Origin: Spirochaetales bacterium
Lineage (GTDB): Bacteria; Spirochaetota; Spirochaetia; DAHUYW01
Length of the DNA stretch: 64,000 nucleotides
Direction: 5' to 3'
NCBI GenBank assembly: GCA_027306915.1
Contig: DAHUYW010000010.1
Coordinates: 1 to 64,000, forward strand
Part shown: positions 63,695-64,000 of the stretch, piece by piece
Numbering within the stretch: position 1 is the first letter of the stretch
Layout of the letters: every line of letters begins with the position of its first letter
Notes under the pieces: generated by a model
What the model was told of the DNA's origin: nothing
Seen by the model: the letters and a program-made list of their open reading frames with translations, nothing else
The model's database searches: none
Translations under genes and position numbers: made by a program

Positions 63695-64000
63695 TTAGAG
63701 ACGACTCGATCGCCGGCCGAGGAGCTGCACGCGGGGGATGAAGAGGTGAAGCTCCTCCTCAAGCGGCTCGATTAGCGACCCAAGCGCGGCCTGGAGAGGC
63801 TCCGATTCGATATTCTCTTTGAGGAGCGAAAAAAGCTCATCGCCGGATCGCGAGCAGGCTGCGACGTCAGCCTCAAGAAGCGAAAGCAGGCGCTCGAGCG
63901 AGCCCGTTTCGGCCTCGTCCGAGAGCACCGCGAGCGCAAGCCCCTCTCGGATCGCCCGGACCGCTGCCCACGCGCGGGTGAGGAGAAGCTCAAGTCGGTC
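63695..64000 (-). CDS. 3' end of an unknown gene running off the window
   Basis: Open on the minus strand from the window edge to TAA 63697-63695: at least 101 residues with no start seen. The visible part is leucine- and glutamate-rich and helical (LELLLTRAWAAVRAI, LERLLSLLEADVAACS), like a coiled or helical-bundle protein. No family recognised. Its stop is about 170 bp upstream of the ZTP riboswitch on the same strand. Confidence 0.6.
   Translation of the reverse strand, partial: DRLELLLTRAWAAVRAIREGLALAVLSDEAETGSLERLLSLLEADVAACSRSGDELFSLLKENIESEPLQAALGSLIEPLEEELHLFIPRVQLLGRRSSRL

Overview
This is a GC-rich bacterial chromosomal segment of about 64 kb, with dense coding and many 1 to 20 bp gene overlaps. 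I see no insertion sequence, phage, CRISPR array or integron. It most likely comes from a free-living member of the Spirochaetota. Indirect signs are a roughly 500-residue serine hydroxymethyltransferase of the treponeme type, a split glycine dehydrogenase (gcvPA/gcvPB), and several TPR, PilZ and outer-membrane-barrel proteins. No single marker gene settles the phylum.

Layout. 43-4813 (+): an acyl-CoA dehydrogenase, then larE, larB and larC for nickel-pincer cofactor assembly. larB appears to start at ATC, and larC is cut in two by an in-frame TAG. 4863-9585 (+): a Gld-like ABC module (ATPase, permease, GldG-like protein, DUF4340 protein) behind a consensus promoter. 9670-15487 (-): a membrane protein, a CAU tRNA with its own promoter, a large P-loop/repeat protein, a PilZ-like protein and a lipoprotein. 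15635-18496: an HD phosphohydrolase, a small unknown protein, a ComFB-like protein, and a DUF503 protein on the other strand. 18533-29356 (+): three secreted outer-membrane candidates (1691, 485 and 734 residues, the last with a FecR domain), then mutL. 29414-31980 (-): two TPR proteins. 32003-33806 (+): a phosphoesterase and a ParB-like protein.

33852-49202 is a long minus-strand run: recO, thpR, recJ, an M23 peptidase, rpsU, serC, an Lrp-type regulator, gcvT-gcvH-gcvPA-gcvPB, a dihydroorotate-dehydrogenase-like enzyme, an acyltransferase, a GTPase-less SelB-like protein and a lipoprotein. 49408-52166 (+): lon and a degenerate VanY-type protein. 52258-54099 (-): ilvD. 54279-59641 (+): a hydrolase, a decayed AraC gene on the other strand, an LsrG-like monooxygenase, an ECF sigma factor, a membrane protein with a glycogen-binding-like domain, two secreted unknowns and a barrel protein. 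59649-63424 (-): glyA behind a ZTP riboswitch, then a flippase-like protein and a glycosyltransferase. A truncated gene ends the window.

The one-carbon theme is strong: serC, the glycine cleavage system and glyA all lie here, and glyA appears to sense ZTP, the signal of 10-formyl-tetrahydrofolate shortage. The most novel-looking material is the non-canonical translation of larB and larC, the outer-membrane cluster at 18.6-27.4 kb, the GTPase-less SelB-like protein, and the sigma factor/glycogen-binding membrane protein pair.
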